This document shows positions 52,036-64,000 of a stretch of DNA of 64,000 nucleotides, piece after piece. Each line of letters begins with the position of its first letter. Positions within the stretch are counted from its first letter, which is position 1. Under the pieces are notes generated by a model. It was not told the origin of the DNA and made no database searches. It saw only the letters and a program-made list of their open reading frames with translations. A program made the translations under genes and the position numbers. Origin of the DNA: Azospirillum soli (GTDB lineage: Bacteria > Pseudomonadota > Alphaproteobacteria > Azospirillales > Azospirillaceae); the NCBI RefSeq assembly GCF_017876165.1, contig NZ_JAGINQ010000017.1:1-64000 (forward strand), written 5' to 3'.

Positions 52036-52135
52036 TCCATCGACACCAAAAGCCCCTCTCTGGGATCAGGGAGGGGGTGGGGGAAGCTGCCGGTATCCTG
52101 CACCGGAGGGGGGACGGGTGCAAATCTTTATCCCC

Positions 52136-53803
52136 TCACCCCGCCTTGCGGGTGGGGCCGTTGCCGTTGGGGTGGCGGAAGGCTTTGGACAGGGCGCGGT
52201 GCAGGTCGTCGGGGCGGAAGGGCTTGTGCAGGAGGGTGCAGCCGGCGCGCTTGGCCTCGCGCAGGCGTTGGGGGTCGGTGTCGCCGGTCACCAGGACCGC
52301 CGGAAGGCGCCGGCCGAGGCGGCGGCGGACGGCGGCGATGGCGTCCAGGCCGGTTGTCCGGCCGATCAGGCGGAAGTCGCTGACGACGGCGTCGGGCGAG
52401 GGCGCGGATTCCTCAAGGCAGGCGATGGCTTCGTCCGCCGAGCCGGTGGCGATGGCGCGGCAGCCGAGGCTTTCCAGATACATGGACAGCGCGCCGCGCT
52501 GCTGGTCCTCGTCCTCGATCACCATGACGGTGCGGCCGGTGAGACCATTGCCATCCAGCGGGGCGGGCGCGCAGGGTGAGGCGGGCTGCGACTCCGCGCG
52601 CGGCATCTCCACGAAGAACATCGTTCCCTTGCCGACCTCGGACCGCACGCCGACGCGGTGGCCCAGCAGTTCCGCCGTCTTGCGCACGATGGCGAGGCCG
52701 AGCCCGAGGCCCTTCAGGCGGTTCCGCTCCGGGTTGTTGAGCTGGTAGAACTCCTCGAAGATCAATTCCTGCTGTTCCGGCGGGATGCCGGGGCCGGTGT
52801 CCCACACCTCCAGCCGCAGGATGTCGCCGCGACGGCGGCAGCCGACCAGCACGCTGCCCTGCCGGGTGTGGGCGAGCGCGTTGCTGAGCAGGTTGCGCAG
52901 AATGCGTTCCAGCAGCAGCGGATCGCTGCGCACCGGCTGGGCGCAGTCCATCACGCGCAGCTTGAGGCCCCGCTGTTCGGCCAGCTCGGTCGTCTCGCGG
53001 ATCAGCCGGTCGATCACCTTGCGGATCGGGAAGTCGGTGATGGTCGGCTCGACCGTTCCGGCCTCCAGCGTCGCGATGTCGAGCAGACCGTTCAGCAGCG
53101 CCTGGCCGGAGTGGAGCGCCTCCTGCGCGCGGCCGAGGAGAGCGTGGTTGTCGTGCTGGCTCTCCAGCCGTTGCGCGAGGACGCCGAGAAGCAGTTCCAT
53201 CGCCTGGAAGGGCTGGCGCAGGTCGTGGCTGGCGGCGGCGAGGAAGCGGGTCTTGGCCTCGTTCGCCCGCTGCGCCTCGCGCCTGGCCTCCTGGGCCTCG
53301 GCCATGGCGTGGCGGGCCTCCAGTTCATGCATGACGAGGCGGCCGAACTCGACGAGGTCGCGCTCCTGGTCGGGGCCGAAGTCGTGGTGCGGGCGGTGGT
53401 CAATCACCGTCAGCGTACCGAGGATGAACCCCTCCGGCGCGATCAGCGGAGCGCCTGCGTAGAAACGGAAGTGTCTCGGGCCGGTGACCAGCTCGTTGTC
53501 GGCGAAACGATCGTCCGCCGTCGCGTCGGGCACCACCATGACCTTGTCTTCCAGAATGGCGTAGGCGCAGAAGGCAAGGCGGCGGCCGGTGCTGGGCACG
53601 TCCAACCCGTAGTGGGATTTGAACCACTGCCGGGTTTCGTCGATCAGGCTGACCAGCGCGATCGGCATTCCGAAATGGCGGGCGGCGAGCCCGGTGATCC
53701 GGTCGAACACCTCTTCGGCGGGCGTGTCGAGCACGGCGTAGCGTTTGAGCCGGCCAAGACGGGCCGGTTCGTTGAGCGGCCATGGCGGTTCGAAATAGGC
53801 CAA
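52136..53803 (-). CDS. GAF-domain hybrid histidine kinase
   Basis: A 555-residue soluble kinase: GAF sensor (about 20-160; FGMPIALVSLIDETRQWFK is a hallmark), coiled linker, phosphoacceptor helix with AAASHDLRQPFQAMELL (His193), HATPase (NLLSNALAHTRQGSVLVG, DTGPGIPPEQQELIFEEFYQL, GLGLGLAIVRK) and a receiver domain at the C-terminus (VVSDFRLIG holds the Asp). The start is a TTG at 53803 with GGGAGGAAA correctly placed; ATGs further upstream (53848, 53827, 53824) lack this. It has no membrane segment, so senses a cytosolic signal. No partner regulator is adjacent. Confidence 0.92.
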   Translation of the reverse strand: MAYFEPPWPLNEPARLGRLKRYAVLDTPAEEVFDRITGLAARHFGMPIALVSLIDETRQWFKSHYGLDVPSTGRRLAFCAYAILEDKVMVVPDATADDRFADNELVTGPRHFRFYAGAPLIAPEGFILGTLTVIDHRPHHDFGPDQERDLVEFGRLVMHELEARHAMAEAQEARREAQRANEAKTRFLAAASHDLRQPFQAMELLLGVLAQRLESQHDNHALLGRAQEALHSGQALLNGLLDIATLEAGTVEPTITDFPIRKVIDRLIRETTELAEQRGLKLRVMDCAQPVRSDPLLLERILRNLLSNALAHTRQGSVLVGCRRRGDILRLEVWDTGPGIPPEQQELIFEEFYQLNNPERNRLKGLGLGLAIVRKTAELLGHRVGVRSEVGKGTMFFVEMPRAESQPASPCAPAPLDGNGLTGRTVMVIEDEDQQRGALSMYLESLGCRAIATGSADEAIACLEESAPSPDAVVSDFRLIGRTTGLDAIAAVRRRLGRRLPAVLVTGDTDPQRLREAKRAGCTLLHKPFRPDDLHRALSKAFRHPNGNGPTRKAG

Positions 53804-54052
53804 GGCGTTTCCTCCCTTTTTCATCATGATAAAGGAAGGATTTTTCAATCCTCAATCAACAAAAAGGATGAACGGCTGGAACTTATTGCTGAAGAAACAG
53901 GGCCTTTTTGGTCTGGTTTTCTTTAAAAGGCAGCGTGGATGCTTTTCGGTTTTATTGAGGCCGCCTTGCACAGCATAGGACGGCATGCGTCGGCAAGGAC
54001 ACGCCCTTGCCGAAACGCACGCCGCCGATGCCGATCAGGGGTGGAGCGGGGA
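53804..54052. other. AT-rich intergenic region upstream of the GAF kinase gene
   Basis: A 249-base stretch, of which 53805-53960 is clearly richer in A and T than the surroundings, consistent with a minus-strand promoter for the kinase. No gene is supported. Confidence 0.5.
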
Positions 54053-55453
54053 TCAGACCCGCACCACCTTGCCGGGGTTCATGATGTTGTCCGGGTCGAA
54101 GGCGCGCTTCAGGTCGCCCATCACGGCGAAAGCCTCGCCGGCTTCCTGTTCCAGGAATTCCATCTTGCCGTAGCCGATGCCGTGCTCGCCGGTGCAGGTG
54201 CCGCCCATGGCGAGCGCGCGGGCGACCATGCGGTCGTTCAGGCGCTTGGCCTCGGCCATCTCCTCCGGCTTGTCGGGGTCGATGACGTAGACGAGGTGGA
54301 AGTTGCCGTCGCCGACATGGCCGACCAGCGGCGCCAGAAGGCTGGACTGGGCGATGTCGCGCTTGGTCTCCAGGATGCAGTCGGCGAGGCGGGAGATCGG
54401 CACGCACACGTCGGTCGGCCAGCCCTTCGCGCCGGGGCGGAGCGCCAGCGCGGCGTAGTAGCCGTCGTGGCGGGCCTGCCAGAGCTTGGAGCGGTCCTCC
54501 GGCCGGGTCGCCCAGGCGAACTCCGTCCCGCCGTTCTCGGCGGCGATGGCCGCGACCATTTCCGCCTGCTCCTCAACGCCGCGCTGGGTGCCGTGGAATT
54601 CGAAGAACAGGGTCGGGGCGACCGCGTAATCGAGCTTGGAGTATTTGTTGACCGCGTCCATCTGGACCTCGTCCAGAAGCTCGATGCGGGCGACGGGGAT
54701 GCCGGACTGGATGGTCTGGATCACCGTGTCCACCGCACCCCGGATGTCCTTGAAGGGGCAGACAGCGGCGGAGACGGCCTCCGGGATGCCGTAGAGGCGC
54801 AGCGTCACTTCGGTGATGATGCCCAGCGTGCCTTCGGAGCCGACGAACAGGCGCGTCAGGTCGTAGCCGGCCGCCGACTTACGGGCGCGGCCGCCGGTCT
54901 TGATGACGCGACCGTCGGGCAGCACGACGGTGAGGCCCAGCACGTTCTCGCGCATGGTGCCGTAGCGCACGGCGTTGGTGCCGCTGGCGCGGGTCGAGGC
55001 CATGCCGCCCAGCGAGGCGTCGGCGCCGGGGTCGATGGGGAAGAACAGGCCGGTGTCGCGCAGGTATTCGTTCAGCTGCTTGCGCGTCACGCCGGCCTGG
55101 ACGGTGACGTCCAGATCCTCCGGGCTGAGGCGCAGGATTTCCTTCATGCCCGACACGTCGATGCAGACGCCGCCGTGCAGCGCCGCGATGCCGCCTTCCA
55201 GCGACGTGCCGGTGCCGAAGGGGATGATCGGCAGCTTGTGCTTGGCGCAGATCTTGACGATGGCGCTGACCTCCGCCGTCGAGGTCGCGAAGGCCACGCC
55301 GTCCGGCGGGAAGGGGGTATGGTAGGACTCGTCCTTGCCATGATGCTCGCGCACCGCGCCGGAGGTGCTGAACCGCTCGCCCAACAGGGCCTTGAATTCG
55401 GCCTTGGCTTCGTCGGTGAGGGCAACGCGCGGCTGGGCTTGAACGGCGGTCAT
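54053..55453 (-). CDS. FAD-linked oxidase, D-lactate dehydrogenase / GlcD type
   Basis: A 466-residue flavoprotein of the FAD_binding_4 family. The FAD-binding region is KLPIIPFGTGTSLEGG (about 73-88) and DPGADASLGGMASTRASGTN (about 141-160); the C-terminal FAD-oxidase domain has VGHVGDGNFHLVYVIDPD and GTCTGEHGIGYGKMEFL with metal/substrate histidines. These enzymes oxidise D-2-hydroxyacids such as D-lactate or glycolate and pass electrons to quinone or cytochrome. No GlcE/GlcF neighbour is present, which favours a single-subunit D-lactate dehydrogenase. ATG at 55453. Confidence 0.92.
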   Translation of the reverse strand: MTAVQAQPRVALTDEAKAEFKALLGERFSTSGAVREHHGKDESYHTPFPPDGVAFATSTAEVSAIVKICAKHKLPIIPFGTGTSLEGGIAALHGGVCIDVSGMKEILRLSPEDLDVTVQAGVTRKQLNEYLRDTGLFFPIDPGADASLGGMASTRASGTNAVRYGTMRENVLGLTVVLPDGRVIKTGGRARKSAAGYDLTRLFVGSEGTLGIITEVTLRLYGIPEAVSAAVCPFKDIRGAVDTVIQTIQSGIPVARIELLDEVQMDAVNKYSKLDYAVAPTLFFEFHGTQRGVEEQAEMVAAIAAENGGTEFAWATRPEDRSKLWQARHDGYYAALALRPGAKGWPTDVCVPISRLADCILETKRDIAQSSLLAPLVGHVGDGNFHLVYVIDPDKPEEMAEAKRLNDRMVARALAMGGTCTGEHGIGYGKMEFLEQEAGEAFAVMGDLKRAFDPDNIMNPGKVVRV

Positions 55454-55586
55454 GGACGAGGTCTCCCTGCGGGTCCGTTTGTTTGCTTGGTATGACCAAG
55501 CAAGCTAAGGCCCTGCGGGGACGGAGGCAAGCCGGATGCGCGCAGGGCTGGGGTGCCTGCTTCAACGCCTTTGATTGACGTGGTCC

Positions 55587-55928
55587 TTAATTGACTTGGT
55601 CGGGGACCTTGATCGCGGGCGGGTCGGCCATGCCGGCCAGCGGCAGGCGGGCGATCAGGCGCAGGACGAGATCTTCCAGACGGTCCAGCTCGCGCCGTTC
55701 GGCAGCGAGCGTTTCCAGCTGGACCAGCAGGGCGGATTGGTTGTCCAACACCCGACCCAACAGCTCTTCCATGCGGCCGAGCAGTTCACGGGTTTCCCCC
55801 TGCCCCGCTTCCGAGCGGTCGAGGCGGCGGCCGAGCGAGCGGGCGTCCTGCACGATTTCCTTTTCGCTTTCGAAAAGGGCGTGAAGGTTGCGGAGGATGT
55901 CCTCAAGCGGAGGTTCTTGTTCGCGCAT
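55587..55928 (-). CDS. Coiled-coil hypothetical protein
   Basis: A 113-residue, highly charged and leucine-rich helical protein (EDILRNLHALFESEKEIVQD, then ETRELLGRMEELLGRVLDNQ, then RRELDRLEDLVLRLIARL), probably a coiled-coil oligomer. No known family. The ATG at 55928 is chosen because the upstream frame to 56099 has no coding character; the ribosome binding site is weak. It lies upstream of the D-lactate dehydrogenase gene on the same strand (about 130 bases). Confidence 0.55.
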   Translation of the reverse strand: MREQEPPLEDILRNLHALFESEKEIVQDARSLGRRLDRSEAGQGETRELLGRMEELLGRVLDNQSALLVQLETLAAERRELDRLEDLVLRLIARLPLAGMADPPAIKVPDQVN

Positions 55929-56262
55929 CGCGAAACTATCGGTCGCACGCTCCGCAACGTCAACGCGACAAATCAGCACTTTCGGTCGGGCGCGCACCGT
56001 CGCGGCAATCCGTTCCGTGCCGATGGAGATGCCCCGTTGGAAGCGCTGGATACACTGGCGACCATCCCATTGGGGCAATTGTCGTATGCAATTTATCAAT
56101 GTTAGGCAGGTCTCACCACGCGATCGTCCTGAAGCAGGGGCGGCAAAGCGTTGTTCAACAAACCGCGCAGAAGACGCGGTGCGGTCTTTCGCAACCGCGC
56201 AACGATGAACTTTTCACGGATGATTTGCTCCGTGGCCGCTCCCCCCGGAAGAAAGAAGAACG
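55929..56262. other. Divergent intergenic region
   Basis: 334 bases between the coiled-coil gene (minus) and the FemAB-like gene (plus). No gene is supported. An AT-richer segment at 56070-56110 and another near 56205-56230 may hold promoters; no sure site is seen. Confidence 0.5.
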
Positions 56263-57195
56263 ATGTACAGGACGATCTTCCATGAAGATTGGTGGCTTGA
56301 CACCGTGTCGGAAGGACATTGGGGGGAGGCGGCCGCCGAAAAGGGCGGCCATATTTTTGGACGGCTGCCCTTCGGCACCTTTCGGGAACAGGGCATGACG
56401 GCCTGCGGCACGCCGCCGCTGACGCGGGTGCTGTATCCGGTGCTGTCGGTGGATGGAAAGAAAAGCGAATCGCTGAACCGCAAGTCGCTGTCCATCCTGT
56501 CGGAGATCATCGAGCAGCTGCCGAGCGCGCACTACACGCACTTCGTCCTCGGCCCGTCCTGCCCGGACGCGCTGGCCTGGCAGATGCACGGGTTCCGCAC
56601 GCGGATCCTGCACACCTTCATCATCGACACCCGGCGCCCGCAGTGCGACCCATGGCGGGACATGCGGGACAAGACGCGCAACCTGATCCGGCGCGCGCAG
56701 GAGCGGCTGACCGTAGCACCACTGTCGGCGGCGGCGTTCCGCGCCTTCTACGCGGCGAACCTGGAGGGGGCGTCCTACTTCGACCTGGACCTGATCGAGA
56801 GCGTGCACCGGGCGGTGGAGAGCCGGGACCAGGGCCGCATCCTGGCCGCCTTCGACGAACAGGGAACGCCGCACGCCGCCGTCTTCTTCATCTGGGACCA
56901 GAACGACTGTTATTACTTTCTGTCCACGCGGAACCGGGATTCGGCCGAATTGGGCGCGGTGAGCCTGCTGGTCTGGCACGGCATCCAAGAGGCGCAGGCG
57001 CGGGGGCTGCGCTTCGACTTCGACGGGGTCACCAGCCCGCAGCGCCTGCAATTCATGCTGGGGTTCGGCGGGAACATCGCCCGTCGAACCATCGTGGAAA
57101 AGGGAAGCCTGCTGTTCGACGCGCGCCGGCATCTGGGCTCCTTCAAGCACCGGGTGATTGAAGGTCAGCGCAAACGGCTGGCGCGCGTCCGTTAA
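56263..57195 (+). CDS. FemAB/BioF2-like GNAT-superfamily protein
   Basis: A 310-residue protein with the look of FemAB-related or BioF2-like acyltransferases: HIFGRLPFGTFREQGMTACG, DMRDKTRNLIRRAQERLTVAP, FRAFYAANLEGASYFDLDLI, and a C-terminal LLVWHGIQEAQARGLRFDFDG plus LGSFKHR. In characterised relatives this fold transfers amino acids or acyl groups in peptidoglycan, lantibiotic or exopolysaccharide assembly. No polysaccharide genes are nearby, so the substrate is unknown. ATG at 56263. It is convergent with the 5-oxoprolinase gene (four-base gap). Confidence 0.8.
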   Translation: MYRTIFHEDWWLDTVSEGHWGEAAAEKGGHIFGRLPFGTFREQGMTACGTPPLTRVLYPVLSVDGKKSESLNRKSLSILSEIIEQLPSAHYTHFVLGPSCPDALAWQMHGFRTRILHTFIIDTRRPQCDPWRDMRDKTRNLIRRAQERLTVAPLSAAAFRAFYAANLEGASYFDLDLIESVHRAVESRDQGRILAAFDEQGTPHAAVFFIWDQNDCYYFLSTRNRDSAELGAVSLLVWHGIQEAQARGLRFDFDGVTSPQRLQFMLGFGGNIARRTIVEKGSLLFDARRHLGSFKHRVIEGQRKRLARVR

Positions 57196-57199
57196 CCCC

Positions 57200-60835
<3,636 letters not shown>

Positions 60836-60934
60836 CGCCCTTACTCCCCGTTCTTCTTGGGTTTGGAACGGAGTGTGGCGATCCGGCGGCGCAGGTCAAC
60901 CCGAAGCTGGCGGAAGAATGGAATGCGCCGCGCT

Positions 60935-61495
60935 TTATGCCGCGCGGTCGAGGGCAGCGCCCTGGAAACGGTCGAGAACGGTGTTGAAGGCGCCGGCCCC
61001 GTCTTCCAGCGCTTCCAGCGCCAGGGAGAACTGGTTCGGGCGCGGCAGGTCGAAGGTGACGGAGAATTCCCCGCCTTCCAGCTCGATCCGGCCGCCGTGC
61101 TTGCGCGACAGCGCGCGCATGCGGACGTTGTCGGCGAGGCAGATCATGTGGACCTGCTGGATGGACCGGTTGGCAGCGATGGTCATGGTGCGGCGAATCA
61201 GGGTGGTGCCGACCTTTCGCCCCTGAAGCCCCTTTTCCACGCTGATCCCCAGTTCGGCCTGATTCGGCCAGAGCAGGCGGTCGGTGCACAACTCGACCGC
61301 GCCGCGCAGCTCGCCCTGGATGAAGGCCCCGACCAGAATGGTGCGGCCCCAGTCGAGGCCGGCGACGTGCTGCCGGATGACGTCGTCGGAAATGGTGCCG
61401 GTGAAACGCGCGTAGCGGTCAGTCCGGTCCAGCCGCAGCAGGTGCGCCAGATATTGGTCCCGTTCGGTGGGGAGAAGCTTGCGGAAAGCAGGCAT
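60935..61495 (-). CDS. GNAT family N-acetyltransferase
   Basis: A 186-residue GNAT protein. LLRLDRTDRYARFTGTISD is a recognised start of this subfamily, with the acetyl-CoA loop in AELGISVEKGLQGRKVGTTLIRR (Q/R-x-x-G-x-G/A type, here GRKVGT). Substrate unknown. ATG at 61495. Probable first gene before the 5-oxoprolinase gene, 100 bases away. Confidence 0.85.
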   Translation of the reverse strand: MPAFRKLLPTERDQYLAHLLRLDRTDRYARFTGTISDDVIRQHVAGLDWGRTILVGAFIQGELRGAVELCTDRLLWPNQAELGISVEKGLQGRKVGTTLIRRTMTIAANRSIQQVHMICLADNVRMRALSRKHGGRIELEGGEFSVTFDLPRPNQFSLALEALEDGAGAFNTVLDRFQGAALDRAA

Positions 61496-61742
61496 GGCTC
61501 TTGTCGCTCACGTTTGTCGAACCGATAAACGCACCGCTTGAGAGCGCTCGTCCCTAGAATGCCGACCGTTGAATCAGCCGAACGTCATATGAGTTTGACA
61601 CTGCATCCCGAAATGGTGCGGCGCAACATGAATGGCAAGGGCACCGGCCGGAAAGGGCCAAGCTTGTGGCGGAGACGCAACAGTTGGCGGGGCGGAGGCC
61701 GGCCGTTATGCTGCGCCTCATCCGGCAAGAGGCGTTTTCGCA

Positions 61743-62483
61743 ATGAGCATCTGGGGCACGATCCTGGGCGGGGCCGCGGGCTTCGCCATCGGCGGACCAA
61801 TCGGCGCGCTGGTGGGACTGGCGGCCGGGCACGCGGTGGGCCGCTTCCGGCTGGAGGGGATGTGCGGGCCGGGCGACGCCACCAAGTCCATCGCCTTCAC
61901 CATCGGCGTCATCGCGCTGGCCGCCAAGATGGCGCGCGCCGATGGGGTGGTGAAGCGCGTGGAGGTGGACACCTTCAAGCGCCTGTTCCGGGTGCCCCCG
62001 GAGGAATTGGACAACGTCGGCCGCGTTTTCGACCTCGCGCGGCGCGACACCCACGGATTTGAGGAGTACGCGCGGCAGATCGCGGCCCTGTTCGAGAACC
62101 GGCACGCGGTTCTGGAAGAGCTGCTGGACAGCCTGCTGATGATCGCCGAGGCCGACGACGAGCTGCACGAGACCGAGGTGGAGTATCTGCGCAGCGTGGC
62201 GCACATCTTCGGGTTCGCCGACGCCGATTTCGATCGCATCCTGGCCGGGCACCATGTGGCGGGAACGGCGGACGAGACCAATCCCTACGGCGTGCTGGGC
62301 GTCTCGCGCACGGCGACGGATGATGAGGTGAAGGCGGCACACCGCCGTCTGGTGCGCGAGCATCACCCCGACCGGCTGATCGCCCAGGGCCTTCCGCAGG
62401 AGTTCATCGACCTCGCCACCCAGAAGGTCGCCACGATCAACGCGGCCTATGATCGGGTCGCGAAGGAGCGCGGGCGGGGGTGA
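61743..62483 (+). CDS. TerB / DnaJ-domain protein (DjlA-like)
   Basis: A 246-residue protein: a glycine-rich hydrophobic N-terminus (5-33, GGAAGFAIGGPIGALVGLAAG) that may insert in the membrane, a TerB-like helical domain (about 45-165), and a C-terminal J domain (about 180-246) with the HPD motif at 208-210 (REHHPDRL). This order is that of DjlA co-chaperones, which stimulate DnaK at the inner membrane. ATG at 61743 is preferred over a frame from 61632 that adds an unrelated leader. Confidence 0.9.
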   Translation: MSIWGTILGGAAGFAIGGPIGALVGLAAGHAVGRFRLEGMCGPGDATKSIAFTIGVIALAAKMARADGVVKRVEVDTFKRLFRVPPEELDNVGRVFDLARRDTHGFEEYARQIAALFENRHAVLEELLDSLLMIAEADDELHETEVEYLRSVAHIFGFADADFDRILAGHHVAGTADETNPYGVLGVSRTATDDEVKAAHRRLVREHHPDRLIAQGLPQEFIDLATQKVATINAAYDRVAKERGRG

Positions 62484-62490
62484 TTTCCCC

Positions 62491-62630
62491 CTCTCCCGCC
62501 CCGGGAGAGGGTGGCCGCGCAGCGGCCGGATGAGGGGCTTGCAAAGGTTGAACGCTGATCCTTGTCGGCACCCTCACCCTTCCCACGCTTCGCGTGGGCC
62601 CCTTCCCTCTCCCGGGGCGGGAGAGGGAAT
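62491..62630. repeat. Composite GC-rich palindromic repeats
   Basis: CCCTCTCCCGCCCCGGGAGAGGG (short palindrome near 62491-62513), then a GGCCGCGCAGCGGCC hairpin, and on the far side CCCTCTCCCGGGGCGGGAGAGGG near 62605-62627, arranged around about 70 bases with a CACGCTTCGCGTG hairpin inside. It is the third composite of this repeat class in the window. Confidence 0.7.
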
Positions 62631-62693
62631 TCGGTCGCGGCGGGCGGGCCGGCGGGCTATAAAAGCGGCCCTTCATTCTCCATGTTCCGGGTC

Positions 62694-64000
62694 ATGGCTC
62701 CTCCCGCTCCCATCACCGCGCTTCAGGGCGTGTCCATCACCTTCGGCGGCCGGCCGCTGTTCGAAACCATCGACGTGTCCATCGCGCGCGGCGACAAGGC
62801 CTGTCTGGTCGGCCGCAACGGGTCCGGCAAGTCCACGCTGATGAAGGTGCTCGCCGGCATGGTCCAGCCGGACGGCGGGCAGGTCTTCGTGCAGCCGGGC
62901 GCCCGCATCGCCTATCTGCCGCAGGAGCCGGACTTCACCGGCTGCGCGACCGTCCATGATTACGTGGCCAGCGGGCTGCCGGCGGACGAGCAGGACGAGG
63001 CGCACCGGGTGGACGCGGTGCTGGACCGCTTGCAGGTCGCCGGGCATCTCGACCCCAACACGCTGTCGGGCGGCGAGGCGCGGCGCGCGGCGCTGGCCCG
63101 CACGCTGGTCGGCAACCCGGACGTGATGCTGCTGGACGAGCCGACCAACCACCTCGACCTTCCCACCATCGAGTGGCTGGAAGAGGAGTTGCTGGCCTAT
63201 CGCGGCGGGCTGCTGCTGATCTCGCACGACCGCACCTTCCTGAACCGGCTGGCGCGGCGGACGCTGTGGCTGGACCGCGGCACGGTGCGGGCGACCGATC
63301 GCGGCTTCTCCGAGTTCGAGGCGTGGCAGGCCGAGGTGTTCGAATCGGAGGAGATCGCCGCCCAGAAGCTCGACCGCAAGATCGAAGGCGAGATGAAGTG
63401 GCTGCGCGAGGGCATCTCCGCCCGGCGAACCCGCAACATGGGCCGCGTGCGCGCGCTGCTGCAATTGCGGACGGACCGGGCCGAGCGGATCAAGGGCGGG
63501 CAGCAGGCCAAGCTCGCCATTTCCGAGGCCGAGCGCGGCGGGCGGCTGGTCATCGAGGCGGAGCGGATTTCCAAGGCGTTTGACTCGTCCGAGGGGCCGA
63601 AGGTCATCGTCAAGGATTTCTCCACGCGCATCCTGCGCGGGGATCGGGTCGGGCTGATCGGGCCGAACGGCGCCGGCAAGTCCACCCTGTTGAAGATGCT
63701 GACCGGCCAGATGGAGCCGGACAGCGGCACGGTGCGGCTGGGGACCAATCTGGAAACCGCCTATTTCGACCAGCGGCGCGCCGGGCTCGACCCCGAGGAC
63801 ACGATCCGCAAGGTGCTGTGCCCGTTCGGCGGCGACAGCGTGATGGTCAATGGGAACCCGCGCCACGTCGCCGGCTACATCCGCGACTTCCTGTTCGACA
63901 CCCGGCAGCTGGACAGCCCGGTGAAGGCCCTGTCCGGCGGTGAGCGCAACCGGCTGCTGCTGGCGCGGCTGTTCGCGCGGCCCAGCAACATGATGATCCT
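62694..64000 (+). CDS. ABC-F family ATP-binding protein (Uup-like), 3' end outside window
   Basis: The first 435 residues of a two-ATPase ABC-F protein. First cassette: GRNGSGKST (Walker A), LSGGEARRAALARTLV (signature), LLDEPTNHLDLPT (Walker B). Second: GPNGAGKST and LSGGERNRLLLARL. No membrane domain. ABC-F proteins such as Uup and EttA act on ribosomes or nucleic acids. MAPPAPITALQGVSITFGG is the family start, so ATG at 62694 is used; an in-frame ATG lies at 62682. The last residues are cut off by the window edge. Confidence 0.92.
   Translation, partial: MAPPAPITALQGVSITFGGRPLFETIDVSIARGDKACLVGRNGSGKSTLMKVLAGMVQPDGGQVFVQPGARIAYLPQEPDFTGCATVHDYVASGLPADEQDEAHRVDAVLDRLQVAGHLDPNTLSGGEARRAALARTLVGNPDVMLLDEPTNHLDLPTIEWLEEELLAYRGGLLLISHDRTFLNRLARRTLWLDRGTVRATDRGFSEFEAWQAEVFESEEIAAQKLDRKIEGEMKWLREGISARRTRNMGRVRALLQLRTDRAERIKGGQQAKLAISEAERGGRLVIEAERISKAFDSSEGPKVIVKDFSTRILRGDRVGLIGPNGAGKSTLLKMLTGQMEPDSGTVRLGTNLETAYFDQRRAGLDPEDTIRKVLCPFGGDSVMVNGNPRHVAGYIRDFLFDTRQLDSPVKALSGGERNRLLLARLFARPSNMMI

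Overview
The window is 64 kb of a GC-rich alphaproteobacterial chromosome, most likely an Azospirillum or close Rhodospirillales relative. This rests on the 16S rRNA 5' end, the gene neighbourhoods (glyQ-glyS followed by ppdK, with ispB and an S49 peptidase nearby), fused 5-oxoprolinase, many CheD/MCP/hybrid-kinase signalling genes and abundant short GC-rich palindromic repeats. The genus is inferred from sequence style, not from a database match.

Layout. 1-525: 5' end of a 16S rRNA gene (minus) with its promoter. 525-5.8 kb: DUF1489 protein, an ACP-like protein without the carrier serine, an EamA transporter overlapping a DapB-family reductase, an unusual K+ channel, a metallophosphoesterase and an HCCA isomerase. 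5.8-14.7 kb: palindromic repeats, a response regulator, RidA, a DUF4139 protein, DedA, a secreted protein, a thioesterase and the thiO-thiS-thiG operon under a TPP riboswitch. 14.9-19.7 kb: MgtE, a STAS protein, tRNA-Leu(GAG), lipB and an overlapping pair of unknown genes. 19.7-25.6 kb: a candidate secreted HNH nuclease, a fadD/2TM/acylphosphatase operon, cheD, a serine hydrolase and bacteriohemerythrin. 25.6-39.7 kb: ppdK, glyS, glyQ, TauE-type permease, orphan HicB, S49 peptidase, a MITE-like element, an MCP, a TrmN6-like methyltransferase, ispB and two tandem tRNA-Pro(CGG) genes. 39.8-46.9 kb: a CMD/AhpD-like protein, TorD-like chaperone plus multi-cluster ferredoxin, a Cache-sensor hybrid kinase and a HIBADH-family dehydrogenase. 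47-52 kb: sdhE, mfd and a HEAT-ACT fusion gene packed as one unit. 52-64 kb: a GAF hybrid kinase, a D-lactate/glycolate oxidase, a FemAB-like protein, 5-oxoprolinase, GNAT, a TerB-DnaJ protein and the start of an ABC-F ATPase.

Most of the window is housekeeping (tRNA charging, thiamine, lipoate and quinone precursor synthesis, DNA repair) mixed with sensing proteins. No integrase, transposase, CRISPR array or complete prophage was seen. The most novel candidate is the 335-residue protein at 19739-20746. It joins a proline-rich leader with eight [VI]Q-[PAR] tetrapeptides to an acidic linker and an HNH nuclease domain with lysine-rich runs; this architecture resembles cargo of extracellular contractile injection systems. 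Second is a set of TTGTGCA/TGCACAA sites shared by the upstream regions of ppdK and the HCCA-isomerase gene, which points to an undescribed regulon.
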